A stretch of DNA of 64,000 nt, taken from Salirhabdus sp. Marseille-P4669. GTDB lineage: Bacteria > Bacillota > Bacilli > Bacillales > Alkalibacillaceae. A model generated the notes under the pieces. That model made no database searches, was not told the DNA's origin, and saw nothing but the letters and a program-made list of their open reading frames with translations. Of the stretch, positions 35,752-45,420 are shown one piece after another (within the stretch, counting starts at the first letter, position 1; each line of letters opens with the position of its first letter). Both the position numbers and the translations under genes were made by a program. The DNA is taken from positions 1-64,000 of the forward strand of contig NZ_OEQK01000002.1 in assembly GCF_900240405.1 (NCBI RefSeq). The letters are read 5' to 3'.

Positions 35752-38700
35752 TTATGATTCTTTCGTTGTAAACTCAACTGTTACATCTTTACTTTCCAAT
35801 CCGGCTTGATTTACTGCCCGTAATACAATTATATATTCTATGTTTGGGTCTAAATCTTTAATAGTAATTTTACCCGAACGAGGCTTAGCAGTACTTATCT
35901 TAACTCCATCTCTGTAGGCATTAACTTCTACCACATCTTTATCGCTGATTGGAGAAAAGTTTATAACAGCACTTTTATCAGTTATCGAATCTACTGAAAT
36001 CACTGAAACTGGTTCAGGTTTTTCATCAACTGGTGGTGCATCCGTTTCTTCAGCATCACCAATTGTCACTTTAACACTTCTTCCATCACTTTCCTGTCCA
36101 TCTTTATTCACGACAACAACTGTATAGGTGTATGAGCCTGGTTTTACGTCGCTGTCCTCGTAGCTTTGTCCTTTAACATTGTTGGCAATGACAGAAGAAC
36201 CACGAAATATTTTTACATGGCTAAAGTCGTCCATCGAAGGATTTGACCACGTAATTGTTACATCTCGTTCCTTTACTTTGGCTGAAATGTTTGTTACAGG
36301 ATCAACCTCAGTTTTTATTTCACCGTGAATAGCGCCATCAGAGAAGCTTGATTCTTCTCCAAAGAAGTCTACTGCTTTCACGAAGTATGCTTGATTATTG
36401 GATGGCAATTGGAATTCCGTTTCCTTCGTACTGCCAACTAATTTTCCTTCTTGTCCTGGCTCATTAGCTTGATAAATCCGGTAACCAATTACATCTTTCT
36501 CTGGTGGTGCACTCCAGCGTAATGTGTTCCCAGAAATCGTTACATTTCTTGGTGATGATGGAGCTTTCCCGTCATTTGGTAAATCTTCAGTTTCCGGTAG
36601 TAGGATCTTTTGCCAGTTTTCACCGCTTGGTATAAGTGCTTTTAAATCATGTACTTTATCCCAACCACGGTCTTTTAAGAACTCTGGATTCAAAATAAAT
36701 CCTTCTTCCGTGAATTCTTCCGGTGTTTGATCTTCAATTGCGACATATTTTTTATCATCAATTGTTACATAGCTACCTTCTAATAGACTGTAATCTTTTT
36801 CTGTAGGTACAAATTTTGCATTAAAGATGTCCGTTTTTACAAGTCCTGCTTTTTGACAAGCTTCACTAGGTAACAGTCCAGAAACGGCACATACACTTCT
36901 GGATACAATTCCACCTGGATTTTGGAACCCTTGGTCAGGTATCATCAAATCAGGTCTTAAATCAGACGCTGCGTTTACTAACTCTGCCCAAAGTTGAATA
37001 TTTCTTGCACTATATCCGAGGTTTGTATCCCGATTATAGTTTAGGTGAATATGACTATCTGCCTTACCATCTAAATCTGCATCGTATTCATCATATCCTA
37101 TCCAACTTCCTATCGTAACATTAGGGTTTGTTGCAACAAACCATGCATCTTGAATGTTTTGGGTTGAACCTGTCTTACCAGCCCAATCTACACTGTTGTA
37201 TTTAAGAGCAGATTTGGCATACGTTCCAGTACCTCGTGTTAATACATCACGCATCATATCAATTGTTAAATAAGCTGTTTGAGGTGAAAATACTTCAACC
37301 ATTTCAGATTCATGATCGTAAATAACTTCACCATCTTTTGTTTTGATTTCTTCTATCATATAGGCATCTACAAACTTACCCATATTACCGAAAGTAACAT
37401 ACGCGTTCGTGTTTTCTTCTACAGAAACCCCTTTAGATAAACTTCCAATTGCCATAGATGGGTTTTCGTAGTCACTTGTGTACTCATCCTCATAAAGGGA
37501 AGTGAATCCCATTTTCTCTAAATATGTTGCAGGTGTTGTTGATAGAATTTCTTTATATATTCGAGTCGATGTAATGTTGTAAGAATTATAGAGCGCTGTT
37601 CTTGCATCTACAATCCCGTACTCTCTATTTGTATAGTTATTTGGTAACCAATTATCACCGACATTAGCGCCAGCATTTTTAACATCTGGGAATGGAGTAG
37701 CAGGTTGAACAATACCCATTTCCATAGCTGGGGCAAAATCTAATAGCGGCTTCATAGTACTACCGTTTGGACGAATTGTATCAGTCGCATGGTTGTTTTG
37801 GCTCAATTCAAAGTCACGACCAGCAACAAATGCAATAATTTTTCCTGTTCTGTTTTCCATTAACATAGCTCCAGGTTGTACTGGATTATCAACCGTAATT
37901 TTTTCTCCTGTTTCCTCATCTATTTTTAAAATGGTATGAGTTGGAGTGAAGTGCTCGTAATTCTTTGCTATATCTTGGAAAACGTCATAAACTTCTTTAT
38001 CAATTGTTGTATGAATTTCATAGCCTTTTTGACGTATATCCCGTCTCGCCAAGATATGAAATTCTTCCTGTAATGTGTCATTATTCTCATAGTCCTCAAT
38101 CGTGTAACCAGCTTCAACAGCTAATTTTTCGGCAATGACTTCTACTGCTCGTTGCTCAATTTCTACGGTTAACCATGGATATTCTTGTGTTGGAAGTGGT
38201 TCTCGTTCTTTAAAATCGGCTGTAATATCATAGGCTAATGCATCTTCATATTGTGTTTCGTTTATTTTTCCTGTTTCATACATCCGGTCTAAAACGATTT
38301 TCATCCTGTTTAAACCGCCTTCTAGACCTTCTGCTGATTTTATTTGACCGCCGTTTTTAAATGGTGTATATCCAAATGGGCTTTGAGGTAGTCCAGCTAA
38401 ATAAGCTGCTTGAGGTAAGTTAAGATCTTTCGCATCTACACCAAATACACCTTGGGCTGCTGTTTGAATACCTGCTATATTTCGTCCTGATGAATCACGA
38501 CCAAATGGAACGACATTTAAATATGCCTCTAGAATTTCATCTTTTTCGAAGAACTGTTCTAGGCGCATTGCTAGTAATATTTCCTTTGCTTTCCGTTCAA
38601 AGGAAACTTCGTTCGTCAAAATTTGGTTTTTAATAAGCTGTTGGGTTAATGTACTACCACCAGATTTCATTTCAGCATTTGTGAACTCTTGAAATAATGC

Positions 38701-39120
38701 TCGGAAAATCGCTTTTGGTACTACCCCTTTATGCTCATTAAAGTACTCATCCTCGGTTGCAATAATCGCATCTTTTACAAATGGGGATACTTCTTCAATA
38801 CTAACTTCTTCCCTATGTAGATCTGCAGATAGTTTCCCTAAATATTTATTATCTGCAAAATAAATATCTGTTGTTTCCTCATAGTTGTAAATGTTTTGGG
38901 CCATTACTTCTTTAGCACGGATAGGCTCGTCTTTAACAAGAGAAGCAAAATAACCTAATCCAATGCCACCTATAAAGAAGGCCCCAATAAATCCAAGAAT
39001 AATAAAGATTAAAATAATATTCCAGGATACATCTGTTGCCATCCGAAAGAATTTGGCTACTTTCCCTTTCGACCACCATTTTTTAAATTTATGGAAAAAG
39101 TGTAAAAATTTCTCATTCAT
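35752..39120 (-). CDS. Class A penicillin-binding protein with three FN3 domains
   Basis: A 1122-aa bifunctional peptidoglycan synthase. A short basic cytoplasmic tail precedes a TM (about residues 34-58). The GT51 glycosyltransferase has ATEDEYFNEHKG with catalytic Glu123, and GGSTLTQQLIKN. The transpeptidase has SxxK at S454-T-M-K457, SYN at 513-515 and KTG at 649-651. Three fibronectin type III domains follow (about 850-935, 940-1030, 1037-1120), a C-terminal extension that typical PBP1A lacks and that may bind wall polymers or partners. I do not recall this gene between acuA and tyrS in B. subtilis. It is transcribed away from tyrS. Confidence 0.93.
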   Translation of the reverse strand: MNEKFLHFFHKFKKWWSKGKVAKFFRMATDVSWNIILIFIILGFIGAFFIGGIGLGYFASLVKDEPIRAKEVMAQNIYNYEETTDIYFADNKYLGKLSADLHREEVSIEEVSPFVKDAIIATEDEYFNEHKGVVPKAIFRALFQEFTNAEMKSGGSTLTQQLIKNQILTNEVSFERKAKEILLAMRLEQFFEKDEILEAYLNVVPFGRDSSGRNIAGIQTAAQGVFGVDAKDLNLPQAAYLAGLPQSPFGYTPFKNGGQIKSAEGLEGGLNRMKIVLDRMYETGKINETQYEDALAYDITADFKEREPLPTQEYPWLTVEIEQRAVEVIAEKLAVEAGYTIEDYENNDTLQEEFHILARRDIRQKGYEIHTTIDKEVYDVFQDIAKNYEHFTPTHTILKIDEETGEKITVDNPVQPGAMLMENRTGKIIAFVAGRDFELSQNNHATDTIRPNGSTMKPLLDFAPAMEMGIVQPATPFPDVKNAGANVGDNWLPNNYTNREYGIVDARTALYNSYNITSTRIYKEILSTTPATYLEKMGFTSLYEDEYTSDYENPSMAIGSLSKGVSVEENTNAYVTFGNMGKFVDAYMIEEIKTKDGEVIYDHESEMVEVFSPQTAYLTIDMMRDVLTRGTGTYAKSALKYNSVDWAGKTGSTQNIQDAWFVATNPNVTIGSWIGYDEYDADLDGKADSHIHLNYNRDTNLGYSARNIQLWAELVNAASDLRPDLMIPDQGFQNPGGIVSRSVCAVSGLLPSEACQKAGLVKTDIFNAKFVPTEKDYSLLEGSYVTIDDKKYVAIEDQTPEEFTEEGFILNPEFLKDRGWDKVHDLKALIPSGENWQKILLPETEDLPNDGKAPSSPRNVTISGNTLRWSAPPEKDVIGYRIYQANEPGQEGKLVGSTKETEFQLPSNNQAYFVKAVDFFGEESSFSDGAIHGEIKTEVDPVTNISAKVKERDVTITWSNPSMDDFSHVKIFRGSSVIANNVKGQSYEDSDVKPGSYTYTVVVVNKDGQESDGRSVKVTIGDAEETDAPPVDEKPEPVSVISVDSITDKSAVINFSPISDKDVVEVNAYRDGVKISTAKPRSGKITIKDLDPNIEYIIVLRAVNQAGLESKDVTVEFTTKES

Positions 39121-39198
39121 ATTCCTTACCCCCTAAAAATCCAACATAATTATACCATAGTAGTTGGTTAAGACTAAAGACTTTTAGGTTTTTAGTAT

Positions 39199-39227
39199 TT
39201 GCTAAAAATCAATTTTTGTGATATAAA
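39199..39227 (+). promoter_or_regulatory. Promoter of the tyrS T-box transcript
   Basis: TTGCTA (39199) and TATAAA (39222) with a 17-nt spacer, just upstream of the leader RNA. Confidence 0.6.
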
Positions 39228-39233
39228 TTTAAG

Positions 39234-39490
39234 ACAACAATCAAAAAGTTCATGCAAGGAAGAAATGAAGTAGTATACTGTTCCATGTTTTAGAGAGCTG
39301 ACGGTGGGTGAAAGTCAGTACAAAACAGTAGTACGAATTACGTTTTGGAGCATCTTCTATACAGTTGTTTTGTGTAGGAGACGGTTCATGCCGTTATAGA
39401 ATGAAGTGACAGCTATACATGCTGTAACAAGGGTGGTACCGCGGGTAAACCTCGTCCCTATTCGAAGGAATAGAGACGAGGTTTTTTAAT
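39234..39490 (+). promoter_or_regulatory. T-box leader (tRNA-Tyr-sensing riboswitch) of tyrS
   Basis: A T-box riboswitch. Stem I includes the K-turn/loop elements agagctgacggtgggtg, and the specifier loop contains gaatTACg with tyrosine codon TAC at 39339-39341, matching the downstream tyrS. The T-box core aagggtggtaccgcg is at 39429-39443. The competing terminator stem (cctcgtccctattc paired with gaatagagacgagg) runs about 39450-39481 with T run 39482-39487. Uncharged tRNA-Tyr is expected to stabilise the antiterminator and allow tyrS transcription. Assignment of the specifier is from position and the conserved flank, and agrees with the gene. Confidence 0.95.
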
Positions 39491-39514
39491 TTGCTTGAAA
39501 CAAAAGGAGGATAA

Positions 39515-40789
<1,275 letters not shown>

Positions 40790-40794
40790 CATAA

Positions 40795-40830
40795 AAAAAC
40801 AGATGAAATCAATTGATTTCATCTGTTTTT
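40795..40830. terminator. Bidirectional terminator after tyrS
   Basis: A perfect 16-bp stem aaaaacagatgaaatc / gatttcatctgttttt with a 4-nt loop. Confidence 0.95.
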
Positions 40831-40856
40831 ACATATATGTTTCTCTCGAAAGCGCA

Positions 40857-41594
40857 TTATTCCACAAGCTCTTTTAATTGCTCATATAATGCTTCTGTTT
40901 TATTCGAATCCTTTCGGTTTAGTAAAACGTAGTCATTCTGTGTAGCTACATATAAATAAGGACTATTCTTTTTATGGATAAACAATCGTCCATGCCCAAA
41001 TGGTTCTTCTAAGCGGAATTTTCCTTTTAGTAAATTGGCTGTAGCCATACCATTATTCCGAACGATTATTTCTGGCAGCTCTTCAAGCAGCTTTACGGTT
41101 TCAATCTCATCGGTAGACCAATTTACCCCGTACATTCCTGTCACTTCAAAAGCTTCGTTACTTATGTTTACATCATTGTCCATATAACCTAGTCCTACTA
41201 AAATACCGATAAATAATATAGTACCAACAGCAACCGTTCCGGTAATCCAATAATACTTTTTTCGTTTGTGGGGTACCTCATACTTTTGGATATAAACAAT
41301 GCCTCCCAATAAAACAATCATAAATAATCCGAATCCTATTTCTGTCCCAAAAGGAACGTTAAATAATGTTAGTAGGAAGGCAAGGATTAATAAGTAAAAG
41401 GTATAAATAAATACCTTTCCCATTTTTTCTATATATCCATTGTGTATTAGATACTCTTTTTCTTCATCTGGCCTATTATAAAAGCCAGAAATCAAGCTGT
41501 ACTCTTTTTTCTTTACGATTAAATAAATGAGCCCACCATGAATAAGAATAGCCCATCCCATTATAATGACAAAGATAATCATACTTTTCGACAA
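40857..41594 (-). CDS. Membrane protein, DUF3784-like N-terminus and PH-like C-terminus
   Basis: A protein of about 245 aa. Four hydrophobic segments (about residues 6-24, 60-80, 83-103 and 117-138) precede a soluble domain (about 145-245). The N-terminal SGFYNRPDEEKEYL loop resembles the DUF3784 family. The C-terminal strand pattern (VNWSTDEIETVKLLEELPEI in pieces, then GMATANLLKGKF, YLYVATQNDYVLLN) resembles bacterial PH-like domains; both are tentative. A GTG (41603) opens the frame, but agaggtg is better spaced to the TTG at 41594. It has its own terminator boundary (41650), so it is not part of the operon upstream. Confidence 0.7.
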   Translation of the reverse strand: MSKSMIIFVIIMGWAILIHGGLIYLIVKKKEYSLISGFYNRPDEEKEYLIHNGYIEKMGKVFIYTFYLLILAFLLTLFNVPFGTEIGFGLFMIVLLGGIVYIQKYEVPHKRKKYYWITGTVAVGTILFIGILVGLGYMDNDVNISNEAFEVTGMYGVNWSTDEIETVKLLEELPEIIVRNNGMATANLLKGKFRLEEPFGHGRLFIHKKNSPYLYVATQNDYVLLNRKDSNKTEALYEQLKELVE

Positions 41595-41649
41595 AGTATC
41601 CACCTCTTGAAATCAATCTGTTGATGATAATAGTATAGCGTAATGAATA

Positions 41650-41681
41650 TAAAAAGGAGAACAGATAACAAGTTCTCCTTA
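41650..41681 (-). terminator. Terminator of the five-gene operon
   Basis: On the minus strand aaggagaac / gttctcctt with a 9-nt loop is followed by four T. It lies immediately after the radical SAM gene. Confidence 0.85.
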
Positions 41682-41687
41682 AATTGT

Positions 41688-42290
41688 TTATATATTGTTA
41701 AAAATTCGTTTCCACGTTTCAGATGGTACCATTCCGTTGGCTTCTATTTTTCCATCGCTTTTAACGTAAATTTCTAGTCGATCTGGAATCGTCTCTAATT
41801 CTTGTTTAATAGATTCGTATCGTTCCGTTAGAAAATGAATACGCTGATTCGTTGATCCTATCCATGGCCTTGTTTTTTCGGGTTTGTCTTGTTCGTATGG
41901 GCCATCGATAAAAATATCCGTAACATTTAATAAGTCCTTCCATCCAGGTTTATGTAACGCTTCTAACTGCTCTTTGTAATATCCGCTAAATGCCATCACG
42001 GTTAAACCATGCTCTTGTGCGCGTTTACCTAGAATGGCTAATGCTTCTGCTTGTTCAAAAGGCTCTCCACCTAAAAAGGTAATGCCTTCAATGTCATGTT
42101 CTTCTTTACTCTTCAAGATTTGTTCCCATAGAGAATCTACGGAAGTAGGTGTACCTTTTTTAGGATTCCATGTCCAAGGAACACCACAGCCTTTACAATG
42201 AATAGGGCATCCTTGAACCCATACGCATGCTCGTTTCCCTGGACCTTCCGCAGTTGTGAATGGTAAATAACGATGTAGATTTACTTCCAT
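41688..42290 (-). CDS. Single-cluster radical SAM protein (NrdG/PflA-activase-like)
   Basis: A 200-aa compact radical SAM protein. The cluster motif CxxxCxxC is C28-P-I-H-C32-K-G-C35, preceded by C22 and an activase-like N-terminus (LPFTTAEGPGKRACVWVQG). GGEP is at residues 74-77 (SAM amino group). The length and motifs resemble glycyl-radical activases such as NrdG, but no glycyl radical enzyme lies in the window. The TAATG overlap with the upstream HhH gene indicates translational coupling. It is the last gene of the AAA-DUF1257-DUF2997-HhH operon. The substrate is unknown; redox or radical chemistry is inferred only. Confidence 0.88.
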   Translation of the reverse strand: MEVNLHRYLPFTTAEGPGKRACVWVQGCPIHCKGCGVPWTWNPKKGTPTSVDSLWEQILKSKEEHDIEGITFLGGEPFEQAEALAILGKRAQEHGLTVMAFSGYYKEQLEALHKPGWKDLLNVTDIFIDGPYEQDKPEKTRPWIGSTNQRIHFLTERYESIKQELETIPDRLEIYVKSDGKIEANGMVPSETWKRIFNNI

Positions 42291-43042
42291 TAGTAATCGA
42301 CAATCCTTCCTGTACTGTACTCCTTCTTTTTGACCTCTTCTTGCTTTTCAGGTGGATGTTCCTTCGTTTGAGCCTTTTCATCAAAAATGAGATAAGGCTT
42401 TGCTTTTGCAATGACATGTGGCTTCATATTGGTCTCTTGAACTAGGTGTGCAAAAGACTCAAATGTTTTCACTCTTTTCCGTGCATCGACAATTTGTCTA
42501 GCAACTACATTGCTAATATAAGGATGAGATGCAATATCTTTTAAACTAGCTTTGTTTATTGGCAGCATGAATGGCTTCTCTTTATCTGCAACCGGGATGG
42601 ATACATTTTTCTTCTTCTTTTTAATTTTCTTTATAGTATTAACTTCCATAGGTCCCTTCGTATTAAAATACCTTGTTTTCACAAGATAAGGAGGGGTAGT
42701 AATGTACGGGTCTTTAATAATTTTAGTAGCTAATAGTCGTAAATACTCTCTTCTAGCATTAAATCCATGTATGATGGATATCACCCAAGCGGCAAGAGCG
42801 ATAACTAAAGAAATTTCGAATATAATATGATCAATATCATAGTCCCCACCATAAAAAAAGTATTGTGCCATACAAATAAAATAGATAAGGGCTGCAATAT
42901 TCCACTTTACCTTTTTCATTCGACTTCCAATATATAAAAAACTAATAAATGAAGTTAAGCCAGCTATTCCGAATAACCATATCATCCAGATAGAATGCCG
43001 TATTTCCCAACGTTTTCCAAAAGGAGTTATTGGATCTATCAT
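42290..43042 (-). CDS. Membrane-anchored helix-hairpin-helix protein
   Basis: A 250-aa protein with three TM segments (about 17-38, 48-65, 72-94), a Lys-rich linker (138-146) and a C-terminal tandem HhH domain (about 160-220). The latter begins LPINKASLKDIASHPYI and continues with VARQIVDARKRV and KTFESFAHL, the pattern of ComEA-type DNA-binding repeats. A basic, HhH-bearing domain on the cytoplasmic side would bind nucleic acid or protein non-specifically; this is inference. The start is ATG after agggagt. The stop overlaps the radical SAM gene by one base, and DUF2997 ends 6 nt upstream. Confidence 0.8.
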   Translation of the reverse strand: MIDPITPFGKRWEIRHSIWMIWLFGIAGLTSFISFLYIGSRMKKVKWNIAALIYFICMAQYFFYGGDYDIDHIIFEISLVIALAAWVISIIHGFNARREYLRLLATKIIKDPYITTPPYLVKTRYFNTKGPMEVNTIKKIKKKKKNVSIPVADKEKPFMLPINKASLKDIASHPYISNVVARQIVDARKRVKTFESFAHLVQETNMKPHVIAKAKPYLIFDEKAQTKEHPPEKQEEVKKKEYSTGRIVDY

Positions 43043-43048
43043 CGTAAT

Positions 43049-43264
43049 CTACTCCCTCTTAAGATGAGTGCGCTTTTGGATTTTTTGTTCTTCTGTTATA
43101 GAAGTTTCAAAGTATTCCTCTGTAAATTCCGAATCCACTGCTTGTGCATCTACTAATTTCTCTATTACATCCACATAGTTTAAACATTCCTCGCCCTTCA
43201 TTCCAATTGTTTTTGCTCTAATCTCACCAGAAGGAGTAATTTCAAATCGAATTTGTTTACTCAT
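43049..43264 (-). CDS. DUF2997 family protein
   Basis: A 71-aa protein. It starts MSKQIRFEITPSGEI and has the DUF2997 signature, GMKGEECLNYVDVIEKL, with one conserved Cys (C27), followed by an acidic tail. In cyanobacteria the family is found next to DUF1257/Ycf35 genes, as I recall. No function is known; the invariant Gly-x-x-Cys could hold a metal or be a redox or carrier site. The gene lies 4 nt after DUF1257, so the two are coupled. Confidence 0.85.
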   Translation of the reverse strand: MSKQIRFEITPSGEIRAKTIGMKGEECLNYVDVIEKLVDAQAVDSEFTEEYFETSITEEQKIQKRTHLKRE

Positions 43265-43268
43265 CGTA

Positions 43269-43718
43269 TCACTTCTCCTTTACTTGGAATGTTAAGACAA
43301 TTGTATTATCATCTTGTTTGTTCTCTGTCTCTAATAGCAGACCTTCTTGCTTTGCTCGAACGAGTAATTTTTCATAGGTTTGCTGTTGAACTATTCTCGT
43401 ATATTCTTTTTGTATATCTTGTAAAAATTCTTCAGCTTCTTCTTTTGATACACTTTCATTGAAATAGCCACTTATGGTACCATTTTCTTGTTGTTGAAAC
43501 GCAATTTCGATTTGACCTAAAGTAGAATGAAAGGTTTCATTGTTTAAGTCTACATTACAACCAAAGTTTTTTAATGCTTCTTCTAGAATGTTTTCATCCT
43601 TTATGTTCGTATCAATTCGATACAAAACGCCTTCCTCTACTTTTTCTTCCAAAGCAAAGGATACGGCAGAACTAACGGCACCGATAGCTAATGGGACTAA
43701 AAATACAGATAAACTCAA
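43269..43718 (-). CDS. DUF1257 family protein (Ycf35-type)
   Basis: A protein of about 149 aa. The N-terminal 22 residues are hydrophobic (SVFLVPLAIGAVSSAVSFAL), unlike the soluble cyanobacterial forms, so it may be membrane-attached. The DUF1257 core follows: YRIDTNIKDENILEEALKNFG, IEIAFQQQENGTISGYF, and YEKLLVRAKQEGLLLE, with a C-terminal TFQVKEK strand. The function is unknown. A GTG (43727) opens the frame but lies directly against the aaagga Shine-Dalgarno; the TTG at 43718 has 10-nt spacing and is preferred. It is the second gene of the operon, 23 nt after the AAA ATPase. Confidence 0.82.
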   Translation of the reverse strand: MSLSVFLVPLAIGAVSSAVSFALEEKVEEGVLYRIDTNIKDENILEEALKNFGCNVDLNNETFHSTLGQIEIAFQQQENGTISGYFNESVSKEEAEEFLQDIQKEYTRIVQQQTYEKLLVRAKQEGLLLETENKQDDNTIVLTFQVKEK

Positions 43719-43741
43719 TGCATACACTTCCTTTCACATAC

Positions 43742-45397
43742 TTAAAAATCTAATGTTCTACCACCGCGAGAACGATAAATATCTTCATCAAGCGGATCTT
43801 GACTTGGTTCAAGCACTATGTTTTGACTATAGTCTGCACGGTCATCTTGTAAGGTTGCGGCAACAGCACGGACATTTGCCCAATCCCGAATAGAACGAAT
43901 TTGTTCTGCTTGTGTTACAGATAATGGAACAGTTTGTTGTATGGCCTTCAATATATCACAGACATGTAATGCGCGTTGTTCGGAATACGCTTCAAATAAG
44001 CCTGAGATTACCGCCTGTTCAATTTCTGCCCCAATAAATCCTTCAGATGCATCTGCTAATTTTTCATATGTTTCTGCATCTAATTGGAAATCTCCTTTTA
44101 CTTTCTCCGATATTAGTCGTTTTTCTATATGTATTTTAAATATTTCCTTTCTTTCCTTTCTCGTTGGCAAATCTACAAAGAAAATTTCATCAAATCGGCC
44201 TTTTCTAAGTAGTTCAGGAGGTAGCGCACGAATATTATTCGCTGTGGCTACTAAGAATACAGGCTTTGTTTTCTCTTGCATCCATGTTAGCAGCGTTCCA
44301 AAAATACGTGTAGATGTACCACTATCTCCGTTTGAATTAGTGCCCCCAAGTCCTTTCTCAATTTCATCAATCCAAAGAATAGAAGGGGAAATAGCCTCTG
44401 CAGTTTGTATAGCTTTACGCATATTTTCCTCACTACTCCCCACTAGTCCACTAAATATTTTTCCCATATCTAATTTTAGTAGAGGGAGCTTCCAAAGAGA
44501 GCTGACTGCTTTTGCAATTAAACTTTTTCCACATCCAGGTACTCCAGTAATGAGAAGACCTTTCGGGGAAGGAAGTCCGTATTCGCTTGCAGAACCTAGC
44601 CACGAATTTTCTCTCTTCTTTAACCACCGTTTTAAATTCTCCAGCCCGCCAATATCATCCATACTAGGTTCATGTGGAACATATTCTAATAGACCATTTT
44701 TCTGAATGATTTGTTGCTTTTCTTGTAGCACATGTTCTACTGTATTGATATCAAGCTTTCCATCAAAAACCATAGACAAAGCAAAGGCATTTTCAGCTTC
44801 TTGAATTGTTAATCCGAGGGCCGCCTTAATTAATTTTTCTTCCTCTTCCTCATTTAAATTAATTTCTATTCTTGAATTATTTTTATTTAAGTCAATCATT
44901 TGATGTAGTACTTTTTTTATTTCGTCATAGGTTGGTAGACCGTAATCAACAATAATGATATCTTTTTGTAATTCTAATGGTATGGAAAAGGTAGGAGAGA
45001 TAAAAATCACATTTTTAGGAACTGGACTTTTCACTAAAACAGTAACTAAATCACGAATACGTCGAATAAGTTGAAAGTCAGGATTTCGATTTTCTCCACC
45101 TAGATAAATATGAAAATCTTTTAATATAATTACGGATGGCTCTTCGATTTTTTCAATATAATCTAGAGCGGTAAGAGGCTGTTTCGTATTGTGTTTTGTT
45201 TTCCCTTCGTCATCCATTAAGCCTTCTGTTAAACTCCATGTGTACACTTTTCTTGTTGTCTTTATTAATTCCGGGTTATAACAAACGTTTTTTATATCTC
45301 GTATTAGTCGATCTTCTTCCCAAGTTGTAATAGATAAAAAGGAGAAACGAGCACGTAAATAATGTGCCAATCTGGTAGAAAATAAGTCTTTATTCAC
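43742..45397 (-). CDS. AAA+ ATPase, Ycf46-like
   Basis: A protein of about 551 aa. Residues 1-235 form a degenerate AAA-like domain seen in Ycf46 proteins (LAHYLRARFSFLSITTWEED, then VIILKDFHIYL and a Pro-rich SPTFSIPLELQKDI). A full AAA+ domain follows: Walker A GVPGCGKS (about 285-292), Walker B ILWIDE (340-345), sensor ATANN and arginine-finger region LRKGRFDEIFF. The C-terminal helical lid extends to about 485. It is an oligomeric remodelling ATPase by family; the partner is presumed to be the operon products. The GTG at 45397 has aggtg 7 nt upstream and gives MNKDLF; an earlier GTG at 45412 is less likely. It is the first gene of the operon. Confidence 0.9.
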   Translation of the reverse strand: MNKDLFSTRLAHYLRARFSFLSITTWEEDRLIRDIKNVCYNPELIKTTRKVYTWSLTEGLMDDEGKTKHNTKQPLTALDYIEKIEEPSVIILKDFHIYLGGENRNPDFQLIRRIRDLVTVLVKSPVPKNVIFISPTFSIPLELQKDIIIVDYGLPTYDEIKKVLHQMIDLNKNNSRIEINLNEEEEEKLIKAALGLTIQEAENAFALSMVFDGKLDINTVEHVLQEKQQIIQKNGLLEYVPHEPSMDDIGGLENLKRWLKKRENSWLGSASEYGLPSPKGLLITGVPGCGKSLIAKAVSSLWKLPLLKLDMGKIFSGLVGSSEENMRKAIQTAEAISPSILWIDEIEKGLGGTNSNGDSGTSTRIFGTLLTWMQEKTKPVFLVATANNIRALPPELLRKGRFDEIFFVDLPTRKERKEIFKIHIEKRLISEKVKGDFQLDAETYEKLADASEGFIGAEIEQAVISGLFEAYSEQRALHVCDILKAIQQTVPLSVTQAEQIRSIRDWANVRAVAATLQDDRADYSQNIVLEPSQDPLDEDIYRSRGGRTLDF

Positions 45398-45420
45398 CAA
45401 AAAACACCTCACTAAACATT

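Noticed and set aside
43941-44705. A long plus-strand reading frame (254 codons) antisense to the AAA+ ATPase
   Set aside because: It lies wholly within the AAA gene, has no RBS, and gives a Ser/Ile/Phe-rich protein without a domain; it is a shadow of the codon bias of the real gene.
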